From the NCBI RefSeq assembly GCF_024359525.1, contig NZ_JAKZEU010000001.1, positions 496,001 to 560,000 on the forward strand: DNA of 64,000 nt, read 5' to 3'. Both the position numbers and the translations under genes were made by a program. Below the pieces are notes generated by a model that did no database searches, had not been told where the DNA came from, and saw only the letters and a list, made by a program, of their open reading frames with translations. Below are positions 1-9,383 of the stretch, in pieces. The stretch is from Paracoccus albicereus. GTDB lineage: Bacteria; Pseudomonadota; Alphaproteobacteria; Rhodobacterales; Rhodobacteraceae. Positions within the stretch are counted from its first letter, which is position 1. Every line of letters starts with the position of its first letter.

Positions 1-625
1 TCACCAGCGCGTCATCGGGCTGGATTTCATCCATGATATGAGTCGCCCACAGCGCCGAGACGCCACGCTCGGCGATCAGGCGGCGGGTCAGGGCAAGAAC
101 CTCTGCCCGCGATTTGACGTCGAGGCCGACCGTCGCCTCGTCCAGCAGCAGCAGGTCGGGTTCGTGGATCAGGGCGCGGGCGATCTCGGCCCGGCGGCTT
201 TGGCCGCCCGAGAGCGAAGACACCCGTGCGCCCGCCTTCCCCGACAGATCCACCTGCGCCAGCACATCCGCGATGCGGGCCTTGGCGTTGCGCCCCGGAA
301 TACCATGCAGGCTGGCATGATAGCTGAGGTTCTGCATCACCGTCAGGTCGGCATCGAGAGCACGGCTTTGAAACACGACGCCCAGCCGGGCCAGGGCGCG
401 CGACGGTTCGCGCCGCAGGTCGTGGCCCGCGACGCGAATGACGCCCGACGTGTTGTCGTAGAGCCGGGTGATGAGCGAGAACAACGTGGTCTTGCCCGCG
501 CCGTTCACGCCCAGCAGCGCCGTGAAGGCGCCGCGCGGAACCGAAAGCGTCACATCCTTCAGCGCCTCGACCTTGCCGAAGCGGTGGCTGACATTCTCTA
601 CCGAAAGCGCGTCGCCGGCTCTCAT
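1..625 (-). CDS. ABC transporter ATP-binding protein, quinoprotein-associated (3-prime end outside window)
   Basis: About 208 residues are visible and the gene runs off the left edge. Reading from ATG at 625 gives a complete ATPase core: Walker A GVNGAGKTT, signature LSGGQSRR, Walker B LLLLDEAT and a switch His in WATH. It is the last visible gene of the methanol-oxidation run. The adjacent binding protein, YVTN propeller and CXXXCW protein are the usual companions of the ABC transporter linked to PQQ-dependent alcohol dehydrogenases, so I assign it to that system; the permease is expected further left. The substrate is unknown; family names refer to alcohol metabolism. The start lies 4 bases after the stop of the upstream gene, which suggests co-translation. 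Confidence 0.88.
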   Translation of the reverse strand, partial: MRAGDALSVENVSHRFGKVEALKDVTLSVPRGAFTALLGVNGAGKTTLFSLITRLYDNTSGVIRVAGHDLRREPSRALARLGVVFQSRALDADLTVMQNLSYHASLHGIPGRNAKARIADVLAQVDLSGKAGARVSSLSGGQSRRAEIARALIHEPDLLLLDEATVGLDVKSRAEVLALTRRLIAERGVSALWATHIMDEIQPDDALV

Positions 626-629
626 GATG

Positions 630-1268
<639 letters not shown>

Positions 1269-1333
1269 GCGGGTCTTCCTTTCCGAAAGGTTGAACGGGA
1301 TCGGCGCGGCGGACCGCCGCGCCGGAACGGTGG

Positions 1334-2305
1334 CTATTGCGCGTCGGGGGCGACGACGACGCCCCAGGGCTGCTGGCCGACCTGGATCGACTTCACCACT
1401 TCCAGCGATTCCACGTCGATGGCGGAGACATCGTTGGAATTGCCGTTGGTTGTGAAAAGCAGGCTTTCATCAGGCGTGAAGGCCATCTGCCAGACGCGCT
1501 GGCCGACCAGCAGGTAGTCGATGATCTCGTCGGTCTCGCCATCGATCACCGCGACGCGGTTGGCCGGGCCAAGCGCCACGAAGACCTTGCTGCCGTCGTT
1601 GGTGACGCGGACGCCGACCGGCTGGATGGCCTCGGGCAGGACGCCCGGGATCTCGAATTCGATCTTGTCCACGATCTGCTGCGTGGTCGGGTCGATCACG
1701 CTGACAGTGCCGCCGATCTCGCTACTGACGTAAAGCTTGCTGCCGTCGTGGTTGTATTCGGCGAAGCGGGGGCGCGAGTCGACGAGGGTGTTGGCGTAGA
1801 TTTCAAACGTCTCGCTGTCGATGAAATGCGCCATGTTGGTGGTTTCCGAGGTGTTGATGACGGTCTTGCCGTCCGGGCTGACGCCCATTCCCTCGGGTTC
1901 GACGCCGACCGGGATCTCGGCCAGCCGTTCGTGGGTCTGGGTGTCGACCACGGTGACGAGGTTGTCGTCCTCGTTGGCGATGTAGAGTGGATTGCCCGAC
2001 GGGTGCAGCACGAAGAGTTCCGGGTCGGGGCCGGAGGGGAGCGTGTGCAGTTCTTCCATTGTTTCGGGGTCGAAGACGCGGACGATGTTGTCGTCGCTGA
2101 CGCAGATGTAGAGTTCCGACCCGTCGGGGCTGATGGCGATGCCGCGCGGCCGGTTGCCGACCGGATAGGTGCCGATCACCTCCAGCGTGTCGCTGTCCAG
2201 GACGGTGACGTCGTTGCTTTTCTCGTTGCTGACGAAGACGCGGTTGGCGGCGGCGGGAACGGCGGTGGCCAGGATCAGGGCGGCGGCAAGCGGCAGGTGG
2301 TTCAT
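1334..2305 (-). CDS. YVTN-family beta-propeller protein, PQQ-alcohol-dehydrogenase associated
   Basis: An exported protein of 323 residues: a signal peptide (cut near AAA-NRVF), then repeated blades with motifs such as VFVSNEKSNDVTVLD, GIAISPDGSELYI and GMGVSPDGKTVI, typical of YVTN/NHL-like beta-propellers. This matches the repeat protein that accompanies the PQQ-linked ABC system. The reading frame is open far upstream, but ATG at 2305 has GAGG six bases before it and a signal peptide directly after, so I chose it; ATG at 2311 would put GAGG too close. It starts just after the stop of the binding-protein gene, implying translational coupling. The molecular role is not established; it is probably periplasmic. 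Confidence 0.88.
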   Translation of the reverse strand: MNHLPLAAALILATAVPAAANRVFVSNEKSNDVTVLDSDTLEVIGTYPVGNRPRGIAISPDGSELYICVSDDNIVRVFDPETMEELHTLPSGPDPELFVLHPSGNPLYIANEDDNLVTVVDTQTHERLAEIPVGVEPEGMGVSPDGKTVINTSETTNMAHFIDSETFEIYANTLVDSRPRFAEYNHDGSKLYVSSEIGGTVSVIDPTTQQIVDKIEFEIPGVLPEAIQPVGVRVTNDGSKVFVALGPANRVAVIDGETDEIIDYLLVGQRVWQMAFTPDESLLFTTNGNSNDVSAIDVESLEVVKSIQVGQQPWGVVVAPDAQ

Positions 2306-2313
2306 CGGCATCC

Positions 2314-3555
2314 TCAAAATGAACATTCGGTTTCGGGGCGGTCGATTCCCAGCGTGTCGAGGCGGCTGGTCTGGTGCAGGAATTCCTCCTGCGGGCTGAC
2401 CGAGGCGGTGAGATCGCCCGTGGTCAGCAAGATCGGCTGGCGGACCTGATGGTCCCAGTCCCGCACGGTCAGTTTCTGGCCCTTGAAGCCCGCGACGTCG
2501 AAATCGGGCGACAGGATGAATTCGCGCAAGGTCGCAGGATCGCCGGATTGCTGGCGCGTTGCGGCCTCGCCGATGATGCGGATGGCGAGCCAGGTCTGGT
2601 AATCCTCTTCCCGCATCCGGCGGCCGGCCAGCTCCTCGAACCGGTTCTGGAACTGCGTCGCACCCCAGGCTTCCATTGCGGGATGCCAGCTGCGGGGCAC
2701 GAGACCGGAAGAGCCCGCGACGGGGCGCGGATCCCAAGTCTGGTAGGGCAGATAGGCCGCGAAGACATCCGCGCGGTCGGCGGCGACGAGGATGTCGTGG
2801 TCGGGCGCACGCTGGGTGAAGACCGGCATCTGCTGCTGAACCTGCACGTGGCCGGTATCGGTGCGCCGCGCGCCGCCGGTATCCTCGTAGACCCGTTCCT
2901 CGACGATCGTGGCGCCGAACTTGCTGGCGGAGCGCGTGAAGGCCTGCGCGAAGGCTTCGTCCTGCGGATGGCTGCCCTTGATCAGGAACCAGTCGGTCCA
3001 TTTCTTCCAGACGAGAAACTGCGCCAGAGCATCGGCCAGCATCGCGTCGCTGGGCGCGACATGGATCGTGTTGAAGCGGCAGTCGGTGCCGCGCAGCGCA
3101 TCGCCGCGCGCACCCGCGTTCAGGATCATCGCACGATCGCCTGCCTGATCGGCCAGCGCGAGCGTGGTTTCGTCGTCGGCAAGCGTGACAATGAACTGGA
3201 TGCCGTCCGCGAGCAGCTTGTCCAGCTCTGCGGCCGCGGTTTCCGAGGTCGCCGTGACCTCGACCGCTTCGAAATCCTGGCCCATGAATCGGCCTGTGGT
3301 GTCGTTGTCCTCGATCCCCAGCCGGGCGCCGGCGAAGCCCAGATCCTCGGTCGGCAGTTCAAGCCGCGAGATCGGCGGCAGGCCGGGATTGTCCACGCGC
3401 AGCACCGCGGCGCGGATCAGGGCCACATCGGCGGCGGGCTGCGACGCGGCCGGCGCTTGTGTCTGGGACGGCGTGGTTTCGGCCGCCTGCTGCGCGAAGG
3501 CGCAGGACGGACCCATCGCGACAAGTGCCGCAAGCAAGGCAGGTCTGATCGGCAT
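2314..3555 (-). CDS. ABC transporter substrate-binding protein, quinoprotein-associated
   Basis: A 413-residue periplasmic protein with a signal peptide ending CAFAQQ. The body has the two-lobed type I binding-protein character (branched-chain amino acid/receptor-like), for example FIVTLADDETTLALADQAG and DHDILVAADRADVFAAYLPYQ. In gene neighbourhoods of PQQ-dependent alcohol dehydrogenases this family is the presumed sensor or binding component of the ABC system. ATG at 3555 is preceded by GGGAGAATTCAG, a better site than the upstream in-frame start at 3603, which would add 16 residues before the signal peptide. The ligand is unknown. Confidence 0.85.
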   Translation of the reverse strand: MPIRPALLAALVAMGPSCAFAQQAAETTPSQTQAPAASQPAADVALIRAAVLRVDNPGLPPISRLELPTEDLGFAGARLGIEDNDTTGRFMGQDFEAVEVTATSETAAAELDKLLADGIQFIVTLADDETTLALADQAGDRAMILNAGARGDALRGTDCRFNTIHVAPSDAMLADALAQFLVWKKWTDWFLIKGSHPQDEAFAQAFTRSASKFGATIVEERVYEDTGGARRTDTGHVQVQQQMPVFTQRAPDHDILVAADRADVFAAYLPYQTWDPRPVAGSSGLVPRSWHPAMEAWGATQFQNRFEELAGRRMREEDYQTWLAIRIIGEAATRQQSGDPATLREFILSPDFDVAGFKGQKLTVRDWDHQVRQPILLTTGDLTASVSPQEEFLHQTSRLDTLGIDRPETECSF

Positions 3556-3629
3556 CTGAATTCTCCCCGACACCATGGTTGCCGCCACGTGCGTGCAATG
3601 CAACGGATTTCGGTCGGGTATGTGGTCGA

Positions 3630-3653
3630 CTGGTCCCTTAGTCGCAGGACCAG
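3630..3653 (-). terminator. Hairpin between CXXXCW gene and binding-protein gene
   Basis: A perfect 7-base-pair stem (CTGGTCC / GGACCAG) with a 10-base loop starts two bases after the stop codon of the CXXXCW gene. There is no T-run, so it may be a weak terminator, a processing site or an RNA-stability element dividing the operon, rather than a full stop. Confidence 0.4.
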
Positions 3654-3654
3654 A

Positions 3655-4215
3655 TCAATCGTCGACGGGTATGGCCGCGACCAGATCGTCGCCCAAGGCC
3701 TGCGTCCAGGCATCGGTCCCGCCGGGAAACCAGATGATGCCGGTATAACCCATCTCGACCGCGCGGCGGGCGGCGTTCCAGCTCATCCAGCAATCGGCCC
3801 GGCAGAAGATCACCAGCGGTGCCGCCATGTCCCCGCCGCTGGCTTCAGTCAGCCCGTCGGTGAGTCGCGCCTGTTCGGCGTCGTTCAGGCGGTCATAGCC
3901 GGTGTTCCACAGCCAGATTGCGCCGGGAATGGTGTCGTGCGGCGGTTCGCGCCAATAGGTGCCTTCAGGCAGACCTGCTGGCTTTTCGGTACGGGGATGG
4001 ACATCGATAAAGGGAACACCCTCGGCGTGAAGGGTCAGCGCCTCGTCCGCGTCAACCACGCGCGCCCCGGCCAAGGTCGCGGGAACCGGGGCGTTGTAAG
4101 GCTCGCCCCTGTAGGTGTCGGGTTCGAGGACCGTTTCCGACTGCGCGGACGCCGGCGCCGGCTGGGCAAGGACGGTCAGGGCGACGACAAGAACCAGCGC
4201 CGCCCCTGCCTTCAT
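3655..4215 (-). CDS. PQQ-dependent catabolism-associated CXXXCW motif protein
   Basis: An exported protein of 186 residues with a signal peptide ending ASA-QSE. The C-terminal half looks like a rhodanese-type fold (FIDVHPRTEKPAGLPEGTYW early, then VIFCRADCWMSWNAARRA). The C-RAD-C-W segment is the family hallmark and suggests thiol redox chemistry or cofactor binding in the periplasm. Its ATG overlaps the stop of xoxJ by four bases (ATGA). The family is known from neighbourhoods of PQQ alcohol dehydrogenases; no reaction is established. Confidence 0.88.
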   Translation of the reverse strand: MKAGAALVLVVALTVLAQPAPASAQSETVLEPDTYRGEPYNAPVPATLAGARVVDADEALTLHAEGVPFIDVHPRTEKPAGLPEGTYWREPPHDTIPGAIWLWNTGYDRLNDAEQARLTDGLTEASGGDMAAPLVIFCRADCWMSWNAARRAVEMGYTGIIWFPGGTDAWTQALGDDLVAAIPVDD

Positions 4216-5030
4216 TCCAGCATCTCCTTGCCGTAATCGTCCGTCAGGGGCACGCCCGCGTCGCGCAGGATCGTGTTGATTTCGTCCTGATTGCGGCGGA
4301 TCTGGCTGTTCAGTTCGCGCTTCAGATCATCCTCGCCGTTCCGGACGCCCATCGTGATGCGATAGAACATACGCGGATTACCCTCTTCCTTCAGAAGCGG
4401 CGTGAATTGAAGGTCGGGGTCGTCCTTGACCCTGGGTCCGGCGAGCGGGCCCCACAACACCGCGGCGTCCAGTTCACCCGAACGGACCTGTTCCAGAAGA
4501 TCGCCCACAGGGTCCTGCACGCGGCGATCCACCATCAGGGCCGCGCCGTGCATGGTCTTGCCGAGACCCGCACGGACCAGATGGTCGGCGGGCGGCGTGC
4601 CGGCGACCACACCGATCTCACGACCCTGTAGCGCCGCATCCTTCAGGTGATCGACAGAGGCGAGGTCGCTGTCCTGACGAGTCACGATCCCGTAGATCGA
4701 CGTGTAGTAATGGTTGGTGTTCTGGACCAGTTCATCGCCTTGGGCGAATCCCATGATCACGTCACATTCACCTGCGCGCAGGGTGCGCTGGATGAAGCCC
4801 ATGCCGGAGGGAAACCAGAAATAGGTCACCGGAAGGCCCAGCTTCTCGCCGAAGAGATCGGCGATCCTGTTTTCGAAGCCCGAGCCATCCTCCATCGACA
4901 TCGGTGCGTTGGCGGGGTCGGCGCAGACCCGGAATTCGGTGGTGGAGCGCATTTCCATGGCCATCTGCGCAGCGGCCGGGACCGCCGCGCAGACGAGGAT
5001 CAGCGCCGCCGATAGGATGCGGCGTGCCAT
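4212..5030 (-). CDS. xoxJ: XoxJ-type periplasmic binding protein of the methanol dehydrogenase system
   Basis: A 272-residue exported protein: signal peptide MARRILSAALILVCAAVPAAA, then a solute-binding fold (FRVCADPANAPMS at the start, GVVAGTPPADHLVRAGLG and LDAAVLWGPLAGP later) like the MoxJ/XoxJ family. XoxJ is thought to help activate or chaperone lanthanide methanol dehydrogenase rather than import a solute. Order xoxF-cycB-xoxJ matches Paracoccus denitrificans. A GTG at 5036 overlaps the cytochrome stop (GTGA) and is an alternative start; I prefer ATG 5030 because the signal peptide begins there. Neither has a strong ribosome site, so coupling to the upstream gene is likely. Confidence 0.9.
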   Translation of the reverse strand: MARRILSAALILVCAAVPAAAQMAMEMRSTTEFRVCADPANAPMSMEDGSGFENRIADLFGEKLGLPVTYFWFPSGMGFIQRTLRAGECDVIMGFAQGDELVQNTNHYYTSIYGIVTRQDSDLASVDHLKDAALQGREIGVVAGTPPADHLVRAGLGKTMHGAALMVDRRVQDPVGDLLEQVRSGELDAAVLWGPLAGPRVKDDPDLQFTPLLKEEGNPRMFYRITMGVRNGEDDLKRELNSQIRRNQDEINTILRDAGVPLTDDYGKEMLE

Positions 5031-5032
5031 GA

Positions 5033-5785
5033 TCACATCGACATGCAGGAATCTTCCTGCTCGGCGAAGGCTTCCGACTTCTCGGCCTTGTTGGCCGGAC
5101 GGCCGCGCGGGATCATGTCGGTGCCGTGTGCCAGAAGGTAGACGTAGATGTCATCGACATAGCACCAGACGTTGGGGTTGGTGCCGAAGGCCGGCATCAC
5201 CTGGTTGGCGGACCCGGAGCCGGTGTTCTGCTTACCGGAAGCCACGATCTCCTGGTAATCGTAGTAGTCGATGCGCAGGACCGAATTCTTCAGCGCGGGC
5301 GCGTAGGTCGAACCCTCGCCGTCGGGACCGTGACAGACATGACATTCCGCGTGATAGCGGCGGTAGCCCGAGAAGGTGGCGTAATCAACCATGCCGTCTT
5401 CGGCGATTTTGGGCACCGGAATGCCGTCGGCATTGTACCAGCGGCCGTTCTCTTCGTAGTCCGGGGTCAGGTCCATGCCGTTGGGCAGGATCATCTTGCC
5501 GTTCTCTTCGGTGATCTCGACCTCTTCCTCTTCGGCGGGGGCGGTGTCGCCCGCAGCGGCCGGAGCGGCGGCAGCGTCACCGCCGGAAGCGGCGGCCGCG
5601 GCGCCGGCCCCACCAGAGGCGGCAGCGGCGGCGCCAGCGCCGCCGGCAGCGGGTGCGGGCGCTTCAGCGGCGGGGGCTTCGGTTTCGGTGGCGGCGTCGC
5701 CTTCGGCGTTCTGGGCCAATGCGGCCGCACCGCCGGCCAGCGTCAGCCCAAGCGCCAGTGCAGTGATGCTCGATGCGGTTCTCAT
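5033..5785 (-). CDS. cycB: Cytochrome c-553i / XoxG-type cytochrome c, electron acceptor of XoxF
   Basis: A 250-residue periplasmic cytochrome. The signal peptide ends ALAQ (residue 25). Residues about 36-90 are an Ala/Gly/Pro-rich stretch with a doubled AGAAAAASGG unit ending in an acidic patch; the haem domain follows with C148-H-V-C151-H152 and a plausible axial Met near residue 197 (NQVMPAFG). Placement directly downstream of xoxF matches cytochrome c-553i of P. denitrificans and the XoxG role of taking electrons from methanol dehydrogenase. The low-complexity linker is unusual for such small cytochromes and could act as a flexible tether. Confidence 0.93.
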   Translation of the reverse strand: MRTASSITALALGLTLAGGAAALAQNAEGDAATETEAPAAEAPAPAAGGAGAAAAASGGAGAAAAASGGDAAAAPAAAGDTAPAEEEEVEITEENGKMILPNGMDLTPDYEENGRWYNADGIPVPKIAEDGMVDYATFSGYRRYHAECHVCHGPDGEGSTYAPALKNSVLRIDYYDYQEIVASGKQNTGSGSANQVMPAFGTNPNVWCYVDDIYVYLLAHGTDMIPRGRPANKAEKSEAFAEQEDSCMSM

Positions 5786-5825
5786 GACAGGTCTCCTCCC
5801 CGTTTCATGTCTTTCAGGTGAGAGA

Positions 5826-5852
5826 GCCGCCCCAAGATGGTCTTGGGACGGC
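5826..5852 (-). terminator. Strong hairpin between xoxF and cycB
   Basis: An 11-base-pair stem (GCCGTCCCAAG / CTTGGGGCGGC with one G-T pair) and 5-base loop sit in the 108-base gap after xoxF. The sequence after it on the minus strand is CT-rich but has no T-run. It probably protects the 3-prime end of xoxF mRNA or lowers read-through into cycB, so that dehydrogenase is made in excess of cytochrome. The structure is seen; the function is inferred. Confidence 0.55.
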
Positions 5853-5893
5853 CCTTGAGCAATCGGATGTCGATCGTTGCGACCGAGATCCGA

Positions 5894-7873
5894 TCAGTTG
5901 CTGGCCGGCGCCTCGCCTTCGGCAGGTGCCTCACCCTCGGCGGGCATGGCGGCGGCGTCGGCTGCAGGCTCGGCGGCGGCATCGGCCGGCGCGTCTGCGG
6001 CAGCGTCCGTCGGCTCCATCGCCGCATCAGCCTCGGTCGCGGCGGCGTCGGTCGCTTCCGGCGCATCGCCTTCACCCGGCAGGGCGAACACGGTCAGCTG
6101 GCCACCCAGGGCGGTGTAGTCGCTGAGCGCAGCATAGCCGCCCACCGCGCCAAGACCGTCATTGGGGTTGGTCAGGCCAGCCGCGAGACCGATCCCGGCC
6201 CAGCCACCGACGCCCGACAGGACGGCGATGTACTGCTTGCCGCCATGTTCGTAGGTGGTGACGTTGCCGATGATGCCCGAGGGCGTCTTGAAGTTGTAAA
6301 GCTCGTCGCCGGTTTCGGCGTCGACGGCCTTGAGGTTGCCTTCCAGCGTTCCGTAGAACACGACGTCACCAGCGGTGGACAGGGCGCCCGACCAGACCGA
6401 GAACTGCTCGGGGATCGACCACTTGATCTCGCCGTTGATGTTGTCCCAGGCGATGAAGTTGCCCATGCCGCCGTGACTGTCCGGGGCAGGATACATCGCC
6501 AGCGTGGCGCCGACATAGGCCTGGCCCGCGGTGTAGGCGACGCGGAACGGTTCATAGTCCATGCAGACGTGGTTCGTCGGCACGAAGAAGGTTTGCGCCT
6601 TCTTCGAGTAGGACGCGGGCTGCTGGTCCTTGGTACCCAGAGCGGAGGGGCAGATACCGGTCGAGTTCACGTCCTCGCCGTTCTGTTCCGTCGAGTATTC
6701 GGCGACCACGGCGGGACGGCCGTAGGTTTCCGAGTTCGGGTCCATGTCGACGCCGGTGGTCCAGTTCACGACCGGGTCGTACTTTTCGGCCACGAGCAGT
6801 TCGCCGGTTTCGCGGTCCATCGTGTAGGCCAGACCGTTCCGGTCGAAGTGGGTCAGCAGCTTGCGCTCCTGTCCGTCGATCTCCTGCTCGGTCAGGATCA
6901 TCTCGTTGACGCCGTCATAGTCCCATTCGTCGTGGGGCGTCATCTGGTAGAACCATTTCGCCATGCCGGTGTCGGCATCGCGGGCCATGATGGTCATCGA
7001 CCACTTGTTGTCGCCCGGGCGCTGCGACGGGTTCCAGGTCGAGGGGTTACCCGTGCCGTAGTAGATCAGGTTCAGCTCGGGGTCGTAGGAATACCAGCCC
7101 CAGGTGGTGCCGCCGCCGATCTTCCACTGATCGCCTTCCCAGCTGTTCAGCGAGCTGTCGGCGCCGATCGGCTTGCCCAGAACCATCGTGTTCTCGGGGT
7201 CGACCAGCATCTCTTCGTCGGGACCGGTCGAGTAGGCTTTCCACGCTTCCGAGCCGTCGGCGATGTTGTAGGCGGTCACACGGCCGCGCACGCCGTATTC
7301 ACCACCCGAAACACCGACGATGACCTTGTCCTTGACCGGCATGACGGTCGCGGTGTTGGTTTCGCCGATGGCCGGGTCGCCGGTGACGACCGACCATTTG
7401 ACTTCACCGGTCTTCGAATCCAGCGCGACCAGCGTGGTGTCGGCCTGGTGCAGGAAGATCGTGTCGTCGGCATAGGCGAGACCGCGATGCACGGTGTCGC
7501 AGCACATGACCGCGATGACCTCGGGATCCTGCTGCGGCTGGTAACGCCACAGGATCTTGCCGTTGTCGTTCAGGTCGAGCGCGAAGACGTTGTTGGGGAA
7601 CGGCGTGTGGACATACATGATGTCGCCGATCACCAGCGGGCCACCTTCATGGCCGCGCAGAACGCCGGTCGAGAAGGTCCAGTCGACTTGCAGATCACCC
7701 ACGTTGTCGCGGTTGATCTGATCCAGTTCGGAATAACGGGTGTTCGCGTAGTCGCCGGTCTGGATCGCCCATTGTTCGGGTTTGCCAGTCTCGGTCAGCA
7801 CGCTCTCGTTGGCATAGGCCGCCGTGCTTGAAAGCAGGGCCGCGACCGCGACGCCTTTCAGCAGATGTTTCAT
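5894..7873 (-). CDS. xoxF: Lanthanide-dependent methanol dehydrogenase XoxF with extra C-terminal tail
   Basis: A 659-residue PQQ enzyme exported by the signal peptide at 1-21. It oxidises methanol (often also formaldehyde) in the periplasm. Seen: the vicinal Cys124-Cys125 disulfide pair, likely metal ligands Glu192 (GGEYG) and Asn276 (GTGNP), and W317-D318-Y319-D320-G: the catalytic Asp plus a second Asp two residues on, which marks the lanthanide (XoxF) type; the calcium enzyme MxaF has Ala there. Tryptophan-docking propeller blades run throughout. The last 60 residues (600-659) are an Ala/Glu/Asp/Pro tail ending in [15 protein letters not shown], beyond the usual length near 600. GGAGGGAG precedes the ATG. 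The 149-base upstream gap should hold its promoter. Confidence 0.96.
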   Translation of the reverse strand: MKHLLKGVAVAALLSSTAAYANESVLTETGKPEQWAIQTGDYANTRYSELDQINRDNVGDLQVDWTFSTGVLRGHEGGPLVIGDIMYVHTPFPNNVFALDLNDNGKILWRYQPQQDPEVIAVMCCDTVHRGLAYADDTIFLHQADTTLVALDSKTGEVKWSVVTGDPAIGETNTATVMPVKDKVIVGVSGGEYGVRGRVTAYNIADGSEAWKAYSTGPDEEMLVDPENTMVLGKPIGADSSLNSWEGDQWKIGGGTTWGWYSYDPELNLIYYGTGNPSTWNPSQRPGDNKWSMTIMARDADTGMAKWFYQMTPHDEWDYDGVNEMILTEQEIDGQERKLLTHFDRNGLAYTMDRETGELLVAEKYDPVVNWTTGVDMDPNSETYGRPAVVAEYSTEQNGEDVNSTGICPSALGTKDQQPASYSKKAQTFFVPTNHVCMDYEPFRVAYTAGQAYVGATLAMYPAPDSHGGMGNFIAWDNINGEIKWSIPEQFSVWSGALSTAGDVVFYGTLEGNLKAVDAETGDELYNFKTPSGIIGNVTTYEHGGKQYIAVLSGVGGWAGIGLAAGLTNPNDGLGAVGGYAALSDYTALGGQLTVFALPGEGDAPEATDAAATEADAAMEPTDAAADAPADAAAEPAADAAAMPAEGEAPAEGEAPASN

Positions 7874-7981
7874 GAATTCTCCCTCCGCAGTTGGATCAGT
7901 GCTTGCCCCCCTCCCGGGAGAGCACGTCCTTGGGTCAGTCTTGAGGCGAGACCATGATGCGTCAATGAACCAGAACGGGCT

Positions 7982-7996
7982 ATACCCCTAAAGTAT
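7982..7996. promoter_or_regulatory. Imperfect palindrome upstream of xoxF (possible operator)
   Basis: The 15-base element ATACCCCTAAAGTAT has inverted ATAC/GTAT ends around an asymmetric centre. It lies about 109 bases before the xoxF start, in the only sizeable non-coding gap of the C1 operon. LuxR-type response regulators (FlhR, MxbM and relatives) control such genes, but I cannot assign this site to one of them. Confidence 0.3.
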
Positions 7997-8022
7997 GGTC
8001 GATTCCGACGTTTTGCGCGGCC

Positions 8023-8865
8023 TTACCGACCCAGCCGCTCGGCGTGCCACAGAACATGCTCGCCGATGAAGGTCTGGACAAAGAAATAGCTGTGATCGTA
8101 GCCCGGCTGCATGCGAAAGGTCGCTGGCTGCCGGCGCGCTGCGATCGCCTGTGCCAGCGCCTCGGGCTTCAGGAGGTCAAGAAACTGGTCGCCCGAGCCC
8201 TGGTCGATCAGGATTTCGCCCGGATAGCCGCGTTCGGTCAGAAGCAGCGTCGAATCATGCGCGGCCCAGGTGCTTTCATCCGCGCCCAGATAGGCTGCGA
8301 ACTGCTTGCGGCCCCAGTCCGACTGCGTCGGATTGGCGATCGGCGCGAAGGCAGAAACAGAGCGATAGGTTTCCGGCATGGTCATCGCCATCGTCAGAGC
8401 ACCATGCCCACCCATCGAGTGTCCGGTGATCCCCTGCGCCTCGCGGTCCAGGGCGAAATTGCCGAAGACCAGTTCGGGCAGTTCGTGGGTGATGTAGTGC
8501 CACATCCTGAAATGCGGCTTCCACGGGTCCTGCGTCGCATCGACATAGAAACCCGCGCCCTTGCCCAGATCGAAGGCGTCGTTGTCGGCAACGTCGTCGC
8601 CGCGCGGCGAGGTGTCCGGAAAGATGATCGCCATGCCCGTTTCGGCGCACCATTCCTGTGCGCCCGCCTTGGTCATCGCGTTTTCATGGGTGCAGGTCAG
8701 GCCCGACAGATACCACAGAACCGGGACCGGGCCGCTTTCCGCCTCGGCCGGAAGGAACAGGCCGAAGGTCATGTCGGTGCCGGTGGCCTGCGAGCGGTGC
8801 TTGTAGACGCCCTGCGTGCCGCCGAAGCTGCGGTTTTCCGAGACGGTTTCGAATGTCAGGCTCAT
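8023..8865 (-). CDS. fghA: S-formylglutathione hydrolase
   Basis: A 280-residue cytoplasmic esterase D family enzyme that hydrolyses S-formylglutathione to formate and glutathione, the last step of glutathione-dependent formaldehyde oxidation. Seen: nucleophile motif GHSMGGHGA, an acid in DQGSGDQFL, and the catalytic His in YDHSYFF; full family length. The ATG overlaps the stop of the acetyltransferase gene by four bases. It sits between flhA and xoxF, as expected of a C1 oxidation operon. Confidence 0.95.
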   Translation of the reverse strand: MSLTFETVSENRSFGGTQGVYKHRSQATGTDMTFGLFLPAEAESGPVPVLWYLSGLTCTHENAMTKAGAQEWCAETGMAIIFPDTSPRGDDVADNDAFDLGKGAGFYVDATQDPWKPHFRMWHYITHELPELVFGNFALDREAQGITGHSMGGHGALTMAMTMPETYRSVSAFAPIANPTQSDWGRKQFAAYLGADESTWAAHDSTLLLTERGYPGEILIDQGSGDQFLDLLKPEALAQAIAARRQPATFRMQPGYDHSYFFVQTFIGEHVLWHAERLGR

Positions 8866-9383
8866 GTCTGTTCCCCCTTGGTGAGATCGCGATACATGAC
8901 CAGCGCGTCGACGAAGCCATGTTCGGGATGTTCAAACGCACTGGGCAGGCGGCCGACAACCGCAAACCCGGCTTTCTGCCACAAATGGACGGCATCGGCA
9001 TTGGTGGCGACGACGAAATTGAACTGCATCGCGCGGGCGCCTTGACCCCGCGCCCAGGTGCAGGCGTGATCCACCAGCGAACGGGCGATCCCGCGACCGC
9101 GGGCGGCGGGCGCGGTGGCGAAGCTGGCGTTGAACACATGGGCACCGCCACCGGCGCGGTTCGGGCCGACATGGCTGGTTCCCAGCACCTGCCGGTCACA
9201 TTCCGCGACGAAGACCGTGAACCCGCCGCCGAACCAGTCGGCGAGGGCATCAGCGCGGGTGATATCGCGCGGGATGCAATAGGTCGCGCCTTCGCGATAG
9301 ACCGGCTGCAGGATCGCCCAGATCGCGTCGTGATCGGCCGTCACGGCCGGGCGGATCGTCACCGGTCCGCCCATCGCCGTCAC
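8862..9383 (-). CDS. GNAT-family N-acetyltransferase
   Basis: A 173-residue GNAT protein. The acetyl-CoA loop is visible as ARGRGIARSLVDHA, followed by FVVATNADAVHLWQKAGF, the usual C-terminal GNAT strand-helix. It resembles the phosphinothricin/L-amino-acid acetyltransferase-like group, but the substrate cannot be read from sequence. It overlaps both neighbours by four bases (ClpP-like upstream, fghA downstream), so it is co-translated with the formaldehyde genes; a role in C1 metabolism is not known. Confidence 0.85.
   Translation of the reverse strand: MTAMGGPVTIRPAVTADHDAIWAILQPVYREGATYCIPRDITRADALADWFGGGFTVFVAECDRQVLGTSHVGPNRAGGGAHVFNASFATAPAARGRGIARSLVDHACTWARGQGARAMQFNFVVATNADAVHLWQKAGFAVVGRLPSAFEHPEHGFVDALVMYRDLTKGEQT

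Noticed and set aside
2374..4236. A 620-residue plus-strand frame across three minus-strand genes
   Set aside because: It crosses an intergenic hairpin and two gene boundaries and has no family motif.
5837..7831. A 664-residue open frame antisense to xoxF
   Set aside because: It mirrors the xoxF codons (Val/Gly/Arg-rich, no domain), a common GC-rich shadow; xoxF motifs are unambiguous.
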